Positions 25,793 to 33,445 of a stretch of DNA of 33,931 nucleotides are shown here, piece by piece (positions within the stretch are counted from its first letter, which is position 1; every line of letters begins with the position of its first letter). Origin of the DNA: an uncultured Collinsella sp. Its GTDB lineage: Bacteria > Actinomycetota > Coriobacteriia > Coriobacteriales > Coriobacteriaceae. The notes under the pieces were generated by a model that made no database searches, was not told the origin of the DNA, and saw nothing but the letters and a program-made list of their open reading frames with translations. The position numbers and the translations under genes were made by a program. The DNA is taken from contig CAAFEY010000041.1 of the NCBI GenBank assembly GCA_900761995.1, positions 1 through 33,931 of the forward strand. The letters run 5' to 3'.

Positions 25793-25820
25793 AGAATAGC
25801 GCGCATGAGGAACCACGCAA
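25793..25820 (-). promoter_or_regulatory. Predicted promoter of the DUF134-NifX gene
   Basis: On the minus strand, TTGCGT (25820-25815) and TATTCT (25798-25793) are separated by 16 bp. This promoter lies between the two CATATG palindromes, with the start point predicted near 25786. Confidence 0.5.
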
Positions 25821-25826
25821 GGTATT

Positions 25827-25842
25827 TCTGGCATATGTCAGA
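25827..25842. promoter_or_regulatory. Palindrome 2 in the DUF134/thyA gap
   Basis: TCTGGCATATGTCAGA is a 16-bp palindrome with one mismatched pair. Its centre is 53 bp from that of palindrome 1, about five helical turns, on the far side of the DUF134 promoter. Confidence 0.5.
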
Positions 25843-25927
25843 AAATGAGGGCTTATGTTTGGGCTGTGGGGCGGCGTGCGCCTGGGCTACAATAAAAATT
25901 GCTTATAGGCGACTGACAGGAGGGTCA

Positions 25928-26776
25928 ATGAGCAAGGCTGATCAACAGTTTGTATCCATGTGCCGCGATATTCTGGACCATGGCACCACCACCGAGGGCC
26001 AAAAGGTCCGTCCGGTGTGGGAGGATGGCACCCCTGCCTATACCATTAAAAACTTTGGCGTTACGGCACGCTACGACCTGCGCGAGGAGTTTCCCGCGCT
26101 TACCCTGCGCCGCACGGCGCTTAAGTCTGCGATGGACGAGATCTTGTGGATCTATCAAAAGAAGTCCAATAACGTCCATGACCTCAACAGCCATATTTGG
26201 GATGAGTGGGCCGACGAGACCGGCTCCATCGGCAAGGCCTACGGGTATCAGATTGGCCAGAAGAGCCATTATGCCGAGGGCGATTTCGACCAGATGGACC
26301 GTGTACTGTACGATCTTAAGCACACACCGTACAGCCGCCGCATCATGACCAACACGTACGTGTTTAACGACCTGTCCGAGATGCACCTGTATCCGTGCGC
26401 CTACAGCGTGACCTATAACGTTACGCAGCGCCCGCAGGACGATAAGCCCACGCTCAACATGATTCTCAACCAGCGCAGCCAGGACATTTTGGCCGCGAAT
26501 AACTGGAACGTGTGCCAGTACGCCATCTTGCTGATGATGGTCGCGCAGTCGGTCGATATGATCCCCGGTGAGCTGCTGCATGTGATTGCCGATGCCCACA
26601 TTTACGACCGTCATGTCAATATCGTCCGTGAGCTTATCGAGCGCCCGCAGTTTGCGGCGCCTAAGGTAACGCTGAACCCCGACGTGCACGATTTCTATGC
26701 GTTTACGACCGACGACCTGATCGTGGAGGGCTACGAGCACGGCCCGCAGGTCAAGAACATTCCCATCGCGGTGTAG
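25928..26776 (+). CDS. thyA: Thymidylate synthase
   Basis: ThyA methylates dUMP to dTMP using methylenetetrahydrofolate. The 282-aa protein resembles the Bacillus phi3T-type ThyA class. It shows GTPAYTIKNFGVTARYD, the segment EILWIYQKKSNNVHDLN, the Arg pair in PYSRRIM, the catalytic Cys in LYPCAY, the QRSQD phosphate-binding motif and DAHIYDRH. The usual His after the catalytic Cys is Ala here. I start at ATG 25928 behind AGGAGGG. An in-frame ATG at 25835 would add 31 residues containing CLGCGAAC, unlikely but not excluded. A weak -10 (TACAAT, 25888-25893) precedes it. folA follows 9 bp after the stop. Confidence 0.92.
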   Translation: MSKADQQFVSMCRDILDHGTTTEGQKVRPVWEDGTPAYTIKNFGVTARYDLREEFPALTLRRTALKSAMDEILWIYQKKSNNVHDLNSHIWDEWADETGSIGKAYGYQIGQKSHYAEGDFDQMDRVLYDLKHTPYSRRIMTNTYVFNDLSEMHLYPCAYSVTYNVTQRPQDDKPTLNMILNQRSQDILAANNWNVCQYAILLMMVAQSVDMIPGELLHVIADAHIYDRHVNIVRELIERPQFAAPKVTLNPDVHDFYAFTTDDLIVEGYEHGPQVKNIPIAV

Positions 26777-26785
26777 GTGACGCGC

Positions 26786-27304
26786 ATGACGTGTAAGCTT
26801 TCTGCCATTGTCGCCGTGTGCGATGACTGGGGTATTGGGTGCGAGGGCGACATGGTCGTGTCCAACCGTGCCGACATGCGTCATTTTGTGGCATGCACCA
26901 AGGGTTGCCCGGTCATTATGGGGCGCAAGACGCTGTTGAGTTTTCCCGGCGGGCGTCCTCTCAAGAATCGCCGTAATATCGTGCTCACCCGCGACGAGAG
27001 CTTTGCTGCCGAGGGCGTCGACGTGGTGCATGGCGTTGACGAAGCGCTCGTCGCGGTAGCCGATGAACCCGTTGCGTGGGTGATCGGCGGCGGCGAGGTG
27101 TATCGACAGTTCTTGCCGTATTGCGTCGAGGCCGAGGTTACGCATAACCATTGCGTGCATGACGTGGATACGTACTTTCCCGATCTGGATGCCGATCCCG
27201 CGTGGGAGATTGCGAGGCGTGGCGGTGTTGCCACGATTGCCGCGGGCGAGGGTGACGAGGGTCTCGATTATGAGTTCGTGACGTATCGTCGCGTTGAGGC
27301 GTAA
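26786..27304 (+). CDS. folA: Dihydrofolate reductase
   Basis: DHFR regenerates tetrahydrofolate consumed by the adjacent ThyA. The 172-aa product has the family N-terminus (SAIVAVCDDWGIGCEGDMV), the NADPH-binding segment PVIMGRKTLLSFPG, NRRNIVLTRD, and the second nucleotide motif VIGGGEVYRQFLP. I start at ATG 26786, since GGTGA at 26776-26780 fits it. A GTG at 26777, immediately after the thyA stop, would add three residues. The thyA-folA pair is a standard thymidylate-cycle operon. Confidence 0.93.
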   Translation: MTCKLSAIVAVCDDWGIGCEGDMVVSNRADMRHFVACTKGCPVIMGRKTLLSFPGGRPLKNRRNIVLTRDESFAAEGVDVVHGVDEALVAVADEPVAWVIGGGEVYRQFLPYCVEAEVTHNHCVHDVDTYFPDLDADPAWEIARRGGVATIAAGEGDEGLDYEFVTYRRVEA

Positions 27305-27348
27305 ATCGTCTGGCGTGAACGGTATCATCGGGTTATTTGAATGCATGG

Positions 27349-27367
27349 GGCGGCGCTTAGCGTCGCC
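27349..27367 (+). terminator. Hairpin after folA
   Basis: GGCGGCGC (27349-27356) pairs with GCGTCGCC (27360-27367), with one wobble and a 3-nt loop, followed by TCGTTT. It is the probable end of the thyA-folA transcript. Confidence 0.55.
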
Positions 27368-27413
27368 TCGTTTGGTATAGATCTGCTGTAAAGAAAGGTG
27401 CGGGCAGGCTGCT

Positions 27414-28328
27414 ATGACTGATGCAGTTGAGGTGCTGCGAATCGATTCGCTCGAGGACGAGCGGCTCGATGCCTACGTGCGACTGACCGAGCGTGAGCTT
27501 CGCTGCGTGCTGGAGCCGCAGAAGGGCATTTTTATCGCCGAGAGTGCCAAGGTCATCGAGCGTGCAGTGCGCGCCGGATACGAGCCGGTGAGCTTTCTTT
27601 TGGGCGAACGCTGGCTCGACCAGATGATGCCGCTGTTTGAGCGCCTGGTTGTGCGCGAGGGCGCCGGCCCGGTTCCTGTGTTCGTGGCCTCCATGGAGCT
27701 CATGGAGCAGTTGACGGGCTTCAATGTGACGCGCGGTGCGCTCGCGGCGTTCCGTCGTCCCCGACAGATTCCGGTTGATGAGTTCTTGGGCGGCGTCGTC
27801 GAGACGGCGGGTGAGCGACCGGTGCGCGTATGCGTGCTCGAGGGTATTGTCGACCACACGAACGTGGGCGCGATTTTCCGCTCGGCCGCCGCACTCAATG
27901 TCGACGGCATTCTGGTGAGCCCTACTTGCTGTGACCCTCTGTACCGTCGCTCGGCCCGCGTGAGCATGGGAACCGTGTTTCAGGTGCCGTGGACGCGTAT
28001 TGGCAGTGAGGCGCGCGTGTGGCCGCATGACGGGTTGACGGCGCTGCACGATGCCGGTTTTTCGTGTGCCGCCATGGCGCTGACGGACGATTCGGTGTCG
28101 CTGGACGATCCCGCGCTACAGGAGATTGACCGCCTGGCAATCTTTATGGGCACTGAGGGTGCCGGCCTGGGCGCCAAGACCATCTCGGGCTGTGACCGGG
28201 CTGTGCGCATTCCGATGGCGCACGGGGTCGATTCGCTCAACGTGGCCGCGGCGAGTGCCGTCGCCTTTTGGCAGCTGTGCCCGCACGTGAGCAATGAGTA
28301 TCACTACCAGCCAGGTTTGTATCACTAG
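27414..28328 (+). CDS. TrmH/SpoU family RNA 2'-O-methyltransferase
   Basis: SpoU-family enzymes methylate a ribose 2'-OH in tRNA or rRNA, using a knotted SAM-binding fold. The 304-aa product has an N-terminal substrate-binding-like domain. The three family motifs follow: DHTNVGAIFRSAAA, IFMGTEGAGLGA, and RIPMAHGVDSLNVAAASAVA. The target base cannot be told from sequence. The start is ATG 27414; the ribosome binding site is not strong (GGCAGG, 27403-27408). It is monocistronic in appearance, with a hairpin upstream and a promoter-like region downstream. Confidence 0.88.
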   Translation: MTDAVEVLRIDSLEDERLDAYVRLTERELRCVLEPQKGIFIAESAKVIERAVRAGYEPVSFLLGERWLDQMMPLFERLVVREGAGPVPVFVASMELMEQLTGFNVTRGALAAFRRPRQIPVDEFLGGVVETAGERPVRVCVLEGIVDHTNVGAIFRSAAALNVDGILVSPTCCDPLYRRSARVSMGTVFQVPWTRIGSEARVWPHDGLTALHDAGFSCAAMALTDDSVSLDDPALQEIDRLAIFMGTEGAGLGAKTISGCDRAVRIPMAHGVDSLNVAAASAVAFWQLCPHVSNEYHYQPGLYH

Positions 28329-28363
28329 CCGGGTGTGACCGAGTCGTGCCACGGGGGTGTTTC

Positions 28364-28369
28364 TATAAT
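28364..28369 (+). promoter_or_regulatory. Candidate -10 box upstream of the MATE gene
   Basis: A consensus TATAAT in the 122-bp gap (28329-28450) before the MATE gene. The -35 region is poor; the leader would be about 75 nt. Confidence 0.4.
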
Positions 28370-28450
28370 CTTCGCTTGGTGCTAGGCTGGTCATGAGTGT
28401 AACTATTATCAGCTGTTTTGTCGGTTGACGTGCGCTTTTGGGGAGGACGT

Positions 28451-29800
28451 GTGGCTAAGAAATCTACGGCTATCGATGTAACGCAGGGTGTTATTTGGCA
28501 GCAGCTGCTTTCGCTGTGCGTTCCCATCTTTTTTAGTTCGTTTTTTCAGCAGGCCTACACGCTTATCGGTACCTATATTGTTGGTCAGTTTGGCGGCAGG
28601 CTCGCACTGGGTGGCATTCAAGCCACGATGGTGCTCACCGAGCTCTGCATTGGTTTTTGCGTTGGCGTCGGCGCCGGCTGCGCGGTCATTACCGGTCAGT
28701 ATTTTGGCCAGCGCGATGATGAGCGACTGAGTCGTTCGGTCCATACGGCCATGACGCTCGCGCTGGTGGGCGGTATCGTTTTCTCGATTCTTGGCATAGT
28801 GTTCGTTGAGCCCATGCTGGTGCTTATGAACACGCCGCATGAACTATTGGCCGAGGGCGTGGCCTATGCTCGTTGCTATTTTGCCGCCATGGTTGCGGCG
28901 CTGCTGCTCAATATGGGAACGGCACTGCTGCGCGCCGTGGGCGACACGCGCGGGCCTGCTGTGATCATCGCTTCCGGCTGCCTTGTTAATGCGGTACTGG
29001 ATGTCATTTTCGTTGCCGTGCTTCATATGGAGGCTCTGGGCTGCGGTATCGCGGTGGCGCTGACCATTTGCTCCAACGCCACGATGATCGTGATTCGCAT
29101 GATGCGCGCACCGGGTGCGTGGCGGCTTTCACTGTCCAAACTCGGCATTGATCCTGGCATTTGCAAGACCATGATCTCGTGTGGTCTGCCGCTTGGCTTT
29201 CAGTCTGCTGCGTATTCGATTTCCAACGTTTTGATTCAGGTGTCAGTCAACTCGTTTGGCGCCGATGTCACCACGGCGTGGGGTCTTTCGGGCCGCTTAG
29301 ATGGCATTGTTTGGATGGTTACCGAGGCGCTTGGCGTTTCGATCACCACGTTCTCGGCACAGAACTTTGGCGCGCGCAACTACGAGCGCATGCGAAAGGG
29401 CTACCATACGTCGCTCGTGCTGTCGTTTATGCTCATTGGTGGCCTGTCTGCTGTGCTGTTGGTGTTCTCGGGTCCGTTGTCGCGTCTGTTTGTCGACGAT
29501 GCTTCGATTTCGGCGTACACCACGACGATTCTTCATTTTATCGCGCCGTTTTACGCGATCTTCTCCATTATCGAAAACGCATCGGGCTCTATTCGCGGTG
29601 CCGGTGTGAGCTTGCAGCCCATGATGCTCACGATTTTTGGCACCGTCGTGCTCAGGGTGATCTGGGTGTTTGCGATTATGCCGTTCGATCCGTCTCTTGA
29701 GCACCTGCTGTTGGTTTACCCCGTAACCTGGCTCATCACCGCCACGATGTTCACCATCTACCACCACAGCGGCAACTGGCTCGGCCGCGCCACCGCCTAA
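28451..29800 (+). CDS. MATE family efflux transporter
   Basis: MATE proteins export drugs and other organic compounds in exchange for sodium or protons. The 449-aa product is hydrophobic throughout, with about twelve predicted membrane segments, and opens with the MATE N-terminus (LLSLCVPIFFSSFFQQAYTL, then GQFGG). The internal repeat is visible in the second half (TEALGVSITTFSAQNFGARN). I start at GTG 28451 after GGGGAGGA; an upstream TTG at 28418 would precede that site. The substrate is unknown. Its stop lies inside the left arm of the inverted repeat at 29799-29888. Confidence 0.9.
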   Translation: MAKKSTAIDVTQGVIWQQLLSLCVPIFFSSFFQQAYTLIGTYIVGQFGGRLALGGIQATMVLTELCIGFCVGVGAGCAVITGQYFGQRDDERLSRSVHTAMTLALVGGIVFSILGIVFVEPMLVLMNTPHELLAEGVAYARCYFAAMVAALLLNMGTALLRAVGDTRGPAVIIASGCLVNAVLDVIFVAVLHMEALGCGIAVALTICSNATMIVIRMMRAPGAWRLSLSKLGIDPGICKTMISCGLPLGFQSAAYSISNVLIQVSVNSFGADVTTAWGLSGRLDGIVWMVTEALGVSITTFSAQNFGARNYERMRKGYHTSLVLSFMLIGGLSAVLLVFSGPLSRLFVDDASISAYTTTILHFIAPFYAIFSIIENASGSIRGAGVSLQPMMLTIFGTVVLRVIWVFAIMPFDPSLEHLLLVYPVTWLITATMFTIYHHSGNWLGRATA

Positions 29801-29888
29801 TTGATCCGTAGGGGACGGAGGAGAACGGATCATTTCTCTCCGTCGTGATGTCGATGATCCGTTTTCCTCCGTCCCCTTCGGATCAATT
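29799..29888. repeat. Long inverted repeat filling the MATE/cobO intergenic gap
   Basis: Two 34-bp arms (29799-29832 and 29855-29888) are inverted copies with two mismatches, around a 22-bp centre. The core is GGGGACGGAGGA. The arms overlap both stop codons, so the repeat occupies the whole gap between convergent genes. It should act as a bidirectional transcription terminator and may be a dispersed palindromic element. Confidence 0.85.
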
Positions 29889-30372
29889 AGTATTCGATGC
29901 CTTGGCGGGCCAGGAGGCCTTCGTCGAAGTAGTGTTTGACGGGGCGCATTTCGGTGACCAGGTCAGCAAGGTCGGCGAGTGGCAGCAAGCCGCGGCCGGT
30001 CAGTATGAGCTCTGTGGTGTCGGGTTTCATCGCGATCAGTTCCTCGACATCCTCGCGCGTCACGAAGCCGCGGCGCATGGCCTCGCCGAGTTCGTCCAAA
30101 ATCAGAACGTCGACCTGTGAGATTTGCTCGCGTGCGAGCTCCATGATCTGTGCGGCGCAGGCTTCGGGCGTGTCGCGGTCGGATTGTACGATGCGTAGCC
30201 CCAATCGAGGCGCTGCGTCATGTTCGGCGCAGTGCAGCTTCTTGGCAAACTGAAGCATGGGCACGTTAAGTCCATAGCCCGTGGCGCGCAGCGCGAGCCC
30301 CAGCGCAGCCGTCGTCTTGCCCTTGCCATCGCCCGTATAGATTTGAACCTTGCCGACTTCGAGTGATGCCAT
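29887..30372 (-). CDS. cobO: Cob(I)yrinic acid a,c-diamide adenosyltransferase (CobO/BtuR family)
   Basis: This enzyme transfers the adenosyl group of ATP to cob(I)alamin or cob(I)yrinic acid diamide, forming the adenosyl cofactor. The 161-aa product shows the P-loop GDGKGKTTAA (14-23), the segment LILDELGEAM, and LILTGRGLLPLADLADLVTEM. It lacks the longer N-terminus of E. coli BtuR but matches the short form. The ATG at 30372 follows AAAGGA on the minus strand. No other cobalamin genes are in the window, so a scavenging role is as likely as de novo synthesis. Confidence 0.9.
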   Translation of the reverse strand: MASLEVGKVQIYTGDGKGKTTAALGLALRATGYGLNVPMLQFAKKLHCAEHDAAPRLGLRIVQSDRDTPEACAAQIMELAREQISQVDVLILDELGEAMRRGFVTREDVEELIAMKPDTTELILTGRGLLPLADLADLVTEMRPVKHYFDEGLLARQGIEY

Positions 30373-30464
30373 CTCTGTCCTTTCGTGCCCGGCGTCGGTT
30401 TATCGCCGGCCGGGTTGGGTATTCTAGTTAGCATTATCAACCCCAGTAGATGGAGTTCAAGCAG

Positions 30465-32357
30465 ATGGAGATGGATGACAACAAACGTAGACGGAATATG
30501 ATCCTCTACGTGCTCATCGCCTTCGTCGTCTACCTCGTGCTCTCGACCGTTCTGTTCCCTAACATCGGTCACACGCAGCAGATTACGAAGACCGATTACT
30601 CGACGTTTGTCAAAGCGCTCGATAAGAAGAGTGTCGACAAGGTCGAGTACAACACGGACGATTACTCGATTTATTACACCAAGAAGGGCGAGGACGAGAA
30701 CATCGCCTATAAGACGACCGGTGTGCCGAACGATGCGGGCTTTACCGATCGCGTGCTTGAGTCTGGCGCTTCGCTGGAGTCGGTCGTTCCCGATAAAAAC
30801 TCGGGTTTGATGACCTACTACCTGCTTACGCTCATCCTTCCCATGGCGATTTTCTTCCTGATCGGCTGGTGGCTCAACCGCCGCATGAAGAAGGCCATGG
30901 GTGATGACGGCCCGTCGATGAACTTTGGCGGCGGCGGTTTTGGCGGTGGCGGACTGGGTAAGTCCGGCGCGCGCGTGATCGCCTCCAAGGACGTGGGCGT
31001 GACCTTTAAGGACGTCGCCGGCCAGGAAGAGGCCAAGGAGTCTCTCAAGGAGGTCGTCGACTTTCTGGAGAAGCCGCAGCGCTACGAGGAGATCGGCGCC
31101 AAGCTGCCGCGCGGTGCTCTCCTTGTTGGCCCTCCGGGTACCGGTAAGACCCTGCTTGCCAAGGCTGTTGCCGGCGAGGCCGGTGTTCCGTTCTTTAGCA
31201 TTTCGGGCTCGGAGTTTGTTGAGATGTTTGTCGGTCGCGGCGCTGCTAAGGTGCGTGACCTGTTTAAGCAGGCCAAGGAAAAGGCCCCGTGCATCGTTTT
31301 TATCGATGAGATCGATACCATCGGCAAAAAGCGTGACGGCGGCGGCTTTAGCGGCAACGACGAGCGCGAGCAGACGCTCAACCAGCTGCTGACCGAGATG
31401 GACGGCTTCGATAACCACAAGGGTATTGTCGTTCTCGCTGCTACCAACCGACCCGACAGCCTTGACCCGGCCCTGTTGCGCCCCGGCCGTTTTGATCGTC
31501 GCATCCCCGTTGAGCTGCCCGACCTGACCGGCCGCAAGAACATCCTTGAGCTCCATGCCAAGAGCGTGAAGACGCAGCCCCCGATTGACCTGACTGCGAT
31601 CGCCCGTGCCACGCCCGGCGCCTCGGGTGCCGACCTGGCCAATATCATCAACGAGGGCGCCCTGCGCGCCGTTCGCGAGGGTCGCAAGCGTGCAACCCAG
31701 GACGACTTCGAGGAGTCGGTGGAGGTCGTCATCGCCGGTCAGCAGCGCAAGTCCACGGTGCTGTCCGATCACGAGAAGCAGGTCGTTTCTTACCACGAAA
31801 TCGGCCATGCCATCGTTGCCGCTCGCCAGAAGGGCTCTGCGCCGGTCACTAAGATTACCATCGTACCGCGCACGAGCGGTGCTCTGGGCTATACCATGCA
31901 GGTCGAGGAGGATGAGCGCTTCCTGACCACACGCCAGGAGGTCCTGGACAAGCTCGCCGTCTATTGCGGTGGCCGTGCAGCCGAGGAGCTCATCTTTGGT
32001 GAGATGACGACCGGCGCCGCCAACGATATCGAGCAGGCCACCAAGCTCGCCCGTAACATGGTGACGCGCTTTGGTATGTCCGATGAGTTTGGCATGATGG
32101 CACTCGGTACCGTTCAGAATGCGTACCTCAACCAGGACACGTCTCTCACCTGCGCCCCCGGTACGGCCGAACGCGTGGACGCGATTGTCGCCAAGCTGAT
32201 CGAGGATGCGCACGACCGCGCTCTGCAGATCCTCAAGGAGAACAAGTTTAAGCTCCATGAGCTGGCTCGTTATCTGTACAAGAAGGAGACGATCACGGGC
32301 GAGGAGTTCATGAATCTCCTCACGCGCGAGAATCCGCTGATGCCGAAGCAGCAGTAA
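30465..32357 (+). CDS. ftsH: ATP-dependent zinc metalloprotease FtsH
   Basis: FtsH is a membrane-anchored hexameric AAA+ protease that removes unassembled or regulatory proteins. The 630-aa product has an N-terminal membrane helix, an extracytoplasmic domain, a second helix (LLTLILPMAIFFLIGWWL) and a Gly-rich linker (NFGGGGFGGGG). The AAA+ module has Walker A GPPGTGKT (222-229), Walker B IVFIDEIDTIG and RPGRFDRR. The protease site HEIGH (444-448; HEAGH is common) and GAANDIEQAT follow. I start at ATG 30465 because GGAG (30452-30455) precedes it. ATG 30450 (five residues longer) and 30471 are alternatives. It is divergent from cobO across a 92-bp gap with a weak -10 (TATTCT, 30420-30425). Confidence 0.95.
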   Translation: MEMDDNKRRRNMILYVLIAFVVYLVLSTVLFPNIGHTQQITKTDYSTFVKALDKKSVDKVEYNTDDYSIYYTKKGEDENIAYKTTGVPNDAGFTDRVLESGASLESVVPDKNSGLMTYYLLTLILPMAIFFLIGWWLNRRMKKAMGDDGPSMNFGGGGFGGGGLGKSGARVIASKDVGVTFKDVAGQEEAKESLKEVVDFLEKPQRYEEIGAKLPRGALLVGPPGTGKTLLAKAVAGEAGVPFFSISGSEFVEMFVGRGAAKVRDLFKQAKEKAPCIVFIDEIDTIGKKRDGGGFSGNDEREQTLNQLLTEMDGFDNHKGIVVLAATNRPDSLDPALLRPGRFDRRIPVELPDLTGRKNILELHAKSVKTQPPIDLTAIARATPGASGADLANIINEGALRAVREGRKRATQDDFEESVEVVIAGQQRKSTVLSDHEKQVVSYHEIGHAIVAARQKGSAPVTKITIVPRTSGALGYTMQVEEDERFLTTRQEVLDKLAVYCGGRAAEELIFGEMTTGAANDIEQATKLARNMVTRFGMSDEFGMMALGTVQNAYLNQDTSLTCAPGTAERVDAIVAKLIEDAHDRALQILKENKFKLHELARYLYKKETITGEEFMNLLTRENPLMPKQQ

Positions 32358-32378
32358 TACAGGTTGCGCAGTGTCTAT

Positions 32379-32415
32379 CGCCCCATTTGAGTGTCCATCT
32401 CAAATGGGGCGTTTT
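32379..32415 (+). terminator. Rho-independent terminator after ftsH
   Basis: A perfect 13-bp stem (32379-32391 with 32399-32411) around a 7-nt loop is followed by TTTTG. It lies 21 bp after the ftsH stop and just before the DUF523 gene. Confidence 0.88.
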
Positions 32416-32433
32416 GCGTGGGGAGAGTTGAAT

Positions 32434-32895
32434 ATGAAAATCGTGGTAAGTGCCTGCTTGATGGGCGAGAGCTGCAAGTATAACGGGCTCGATAACTACC
32501 ATCGCGAGCTGGTCGAAGCGTGCGAATGCACGGGGACCGAGGTACTCTTGGTGTGCCCTGAGGTCTTTGGCGGCCTGCCCACGCCGCGCAAGCCGTCCGA
32601 GATTGTGAACGGCGAGGTCCGTACCTGCGAGGGCATCTCGGTCGATCGTGAGTTTCGCCTGGGTGCCCAACGTGCGCTCGATATGTGCGAACAGGCGGGC
32701 GGCCCGTCCGAGATCGCTGCGTGCGTCTTGCAGGACCGTAGCCCCTCGTGCGGTGCGAGTCGCGTCTACGATGGCACCTTTAGCGGTACGCTCACCGCGG
32801 GCAACGGTGTTTTTGTCGATCTGCTGCTGCGTCACGGGTACCGTGTGATTCCGGCTAGCGAGTTCGATCCCAGCATGCTGGAACATTGTCCATAG
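32434..32895 (+). CDS. DUF523 family protein
   Basis: The 153-aa product has the DUF523 signatures SACLMGESCKYNG at the N-terminus, CPEVFGGLPTPRKPSEI, and QDRSPSCGASRVYDGTFSG. Several conserved cysteines suggest metal or Fe-S binding or redox chemistry; the function is unknown. I start at ATG 32434 after GGGGAGAG (32420-32427); a longer reading from 32371 would run through the ftsH terminator. Only about 40 bp separate its stop from the mobile-element debris. Confidence 0.88.
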   Translation: MKIVVSACLMGESCKYNGLDNYHRELVEACECTGTEVLLVCPEVFGGLPTPRKPSEIVNGEVRTCEGISVDREFRLGAQRALDMCEQAGGPSEIAACVLQDRSPSCGASRVYDGTFSGTLTAGNGVFVDLLLRHGYRVIPASEFDPSMLEHCP

Positions 32896-32998
32896 CATTC
32901 GAACCCAACACTTCCTCACGGGTGACCGTTTTGGCATCATCCGTGAAGTTGATATTGAGTACGACCCGGTCATCAAAGACGTAGACCGAGTTGACAGG
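32855..32998 (-). pseudogene. C-terminal remnant of a serine recombinase
   Basis: The minus-strand reading contains VYVFDDRVVLNINFTDD followed by AKTVTREEVLGS. This closely resembles the C-terminal tail of large serine recombinases that carry a zinc-ribbon/coiled-coil domain. The catalytic and DNA-binding domains are absent, and sequence upstream on the minus strand (about 33000-33100) is unrelated. The reading frame runs into the antisense of the DUF523 3' end, so the original stop has been lost. The assignment rests on a short segment recognised from memory. Confidence 0.4.
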
Positions 32999-33111
32999 CG
33001 CCGTACCCAGGCAGCCCCTCCCCGCGGCCCTCGCGCAGGAACGCGCACACGGCCTTCCCGTCTCTTGCGCCCCTCCTGGAACTGTCCACATCAGTGTAGC
33101 CAATTCAGTCC

Positions 33112-33330
33112 GCCAAGGGCTGCAGCCCGGACAACGCGGCGATGGAGGGCTTCTTCGGCCTGCTCAAGAAGGAGTTCTGGCACGGCAGGGACTGGTCGGA
33201 CTGGACCCCCGCCCGCTTCATCGAGGAGCTCGGGGGCTGGATCGGTCGATACAATACGGAGAGGCGCAGCGATGCGCTCGGTGGCCGCACGCCGGCCGAG
33301 TTCCGCTCCGCGCTGGGAAGGGCCGCGTAA
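33112..33330 (+). mobile_element. IS3-family transposase (OrfB) C-terminal remnant
   Basis: The frame reads KGCSPDNAAMEGFFGLLKKE and ends FRSALGRAA at a TAA, about 72 residues. This is the end of an IS3-family integrase-core transposase, including the final catalytic Glu region and the typical YNTERRSDALGGRTPAEFR tail. The DDE aspartates and OrfA are missing. An in-frame TAG lies at 33097-33099, just upstream of the homology. Bases 33331-33445 have no gene and may contain the former right end of the element (CCAAGAAATCGTCCGCAGTC). Confidence 0.75.
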
Positions 33331-33445
33331 CGGTCCAAGAAATCGTCCGCAGTCCCCATTCTTGCCCCTTTGGGACAGCTTCTTGTTGGGGCGTGCCTGC
33401 CCCTAACCCTGCTAGGAACGAGTACAGCAAACTGGAATTTTCAAA

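Noticed and set aside
24895..25794. A 299-codon plus-strand frame opposite the DUF134-NifX gene
   Set aside because: The minus strand encodes clear HTH and NifX-like domains; the plus reading is an Ala/Val/Asp-rich shadow that also reads through the terminator.
25835..25927. Possible small Cys-rich peptide or thyA N-terminal extension (CLGCGAAC)
   Set aside because: No ribosome binding site at 25835, the region overlaps the proposed operator, and thyA has a strong ribosome binding site at 25918-25924.
30102..32258. A 718-codon minus-strand frame opposite ftsH
   Set aside because: ftsH on the plus strand carries all diagnostic motifs; the antisense frame has no recognisable features.
33005..33111. 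GC-rich stretch between the recombinase and transposase remnants
   Set aside because: No coding signature or clean terminal inverted repeat could be recognised; treated as junction debris.
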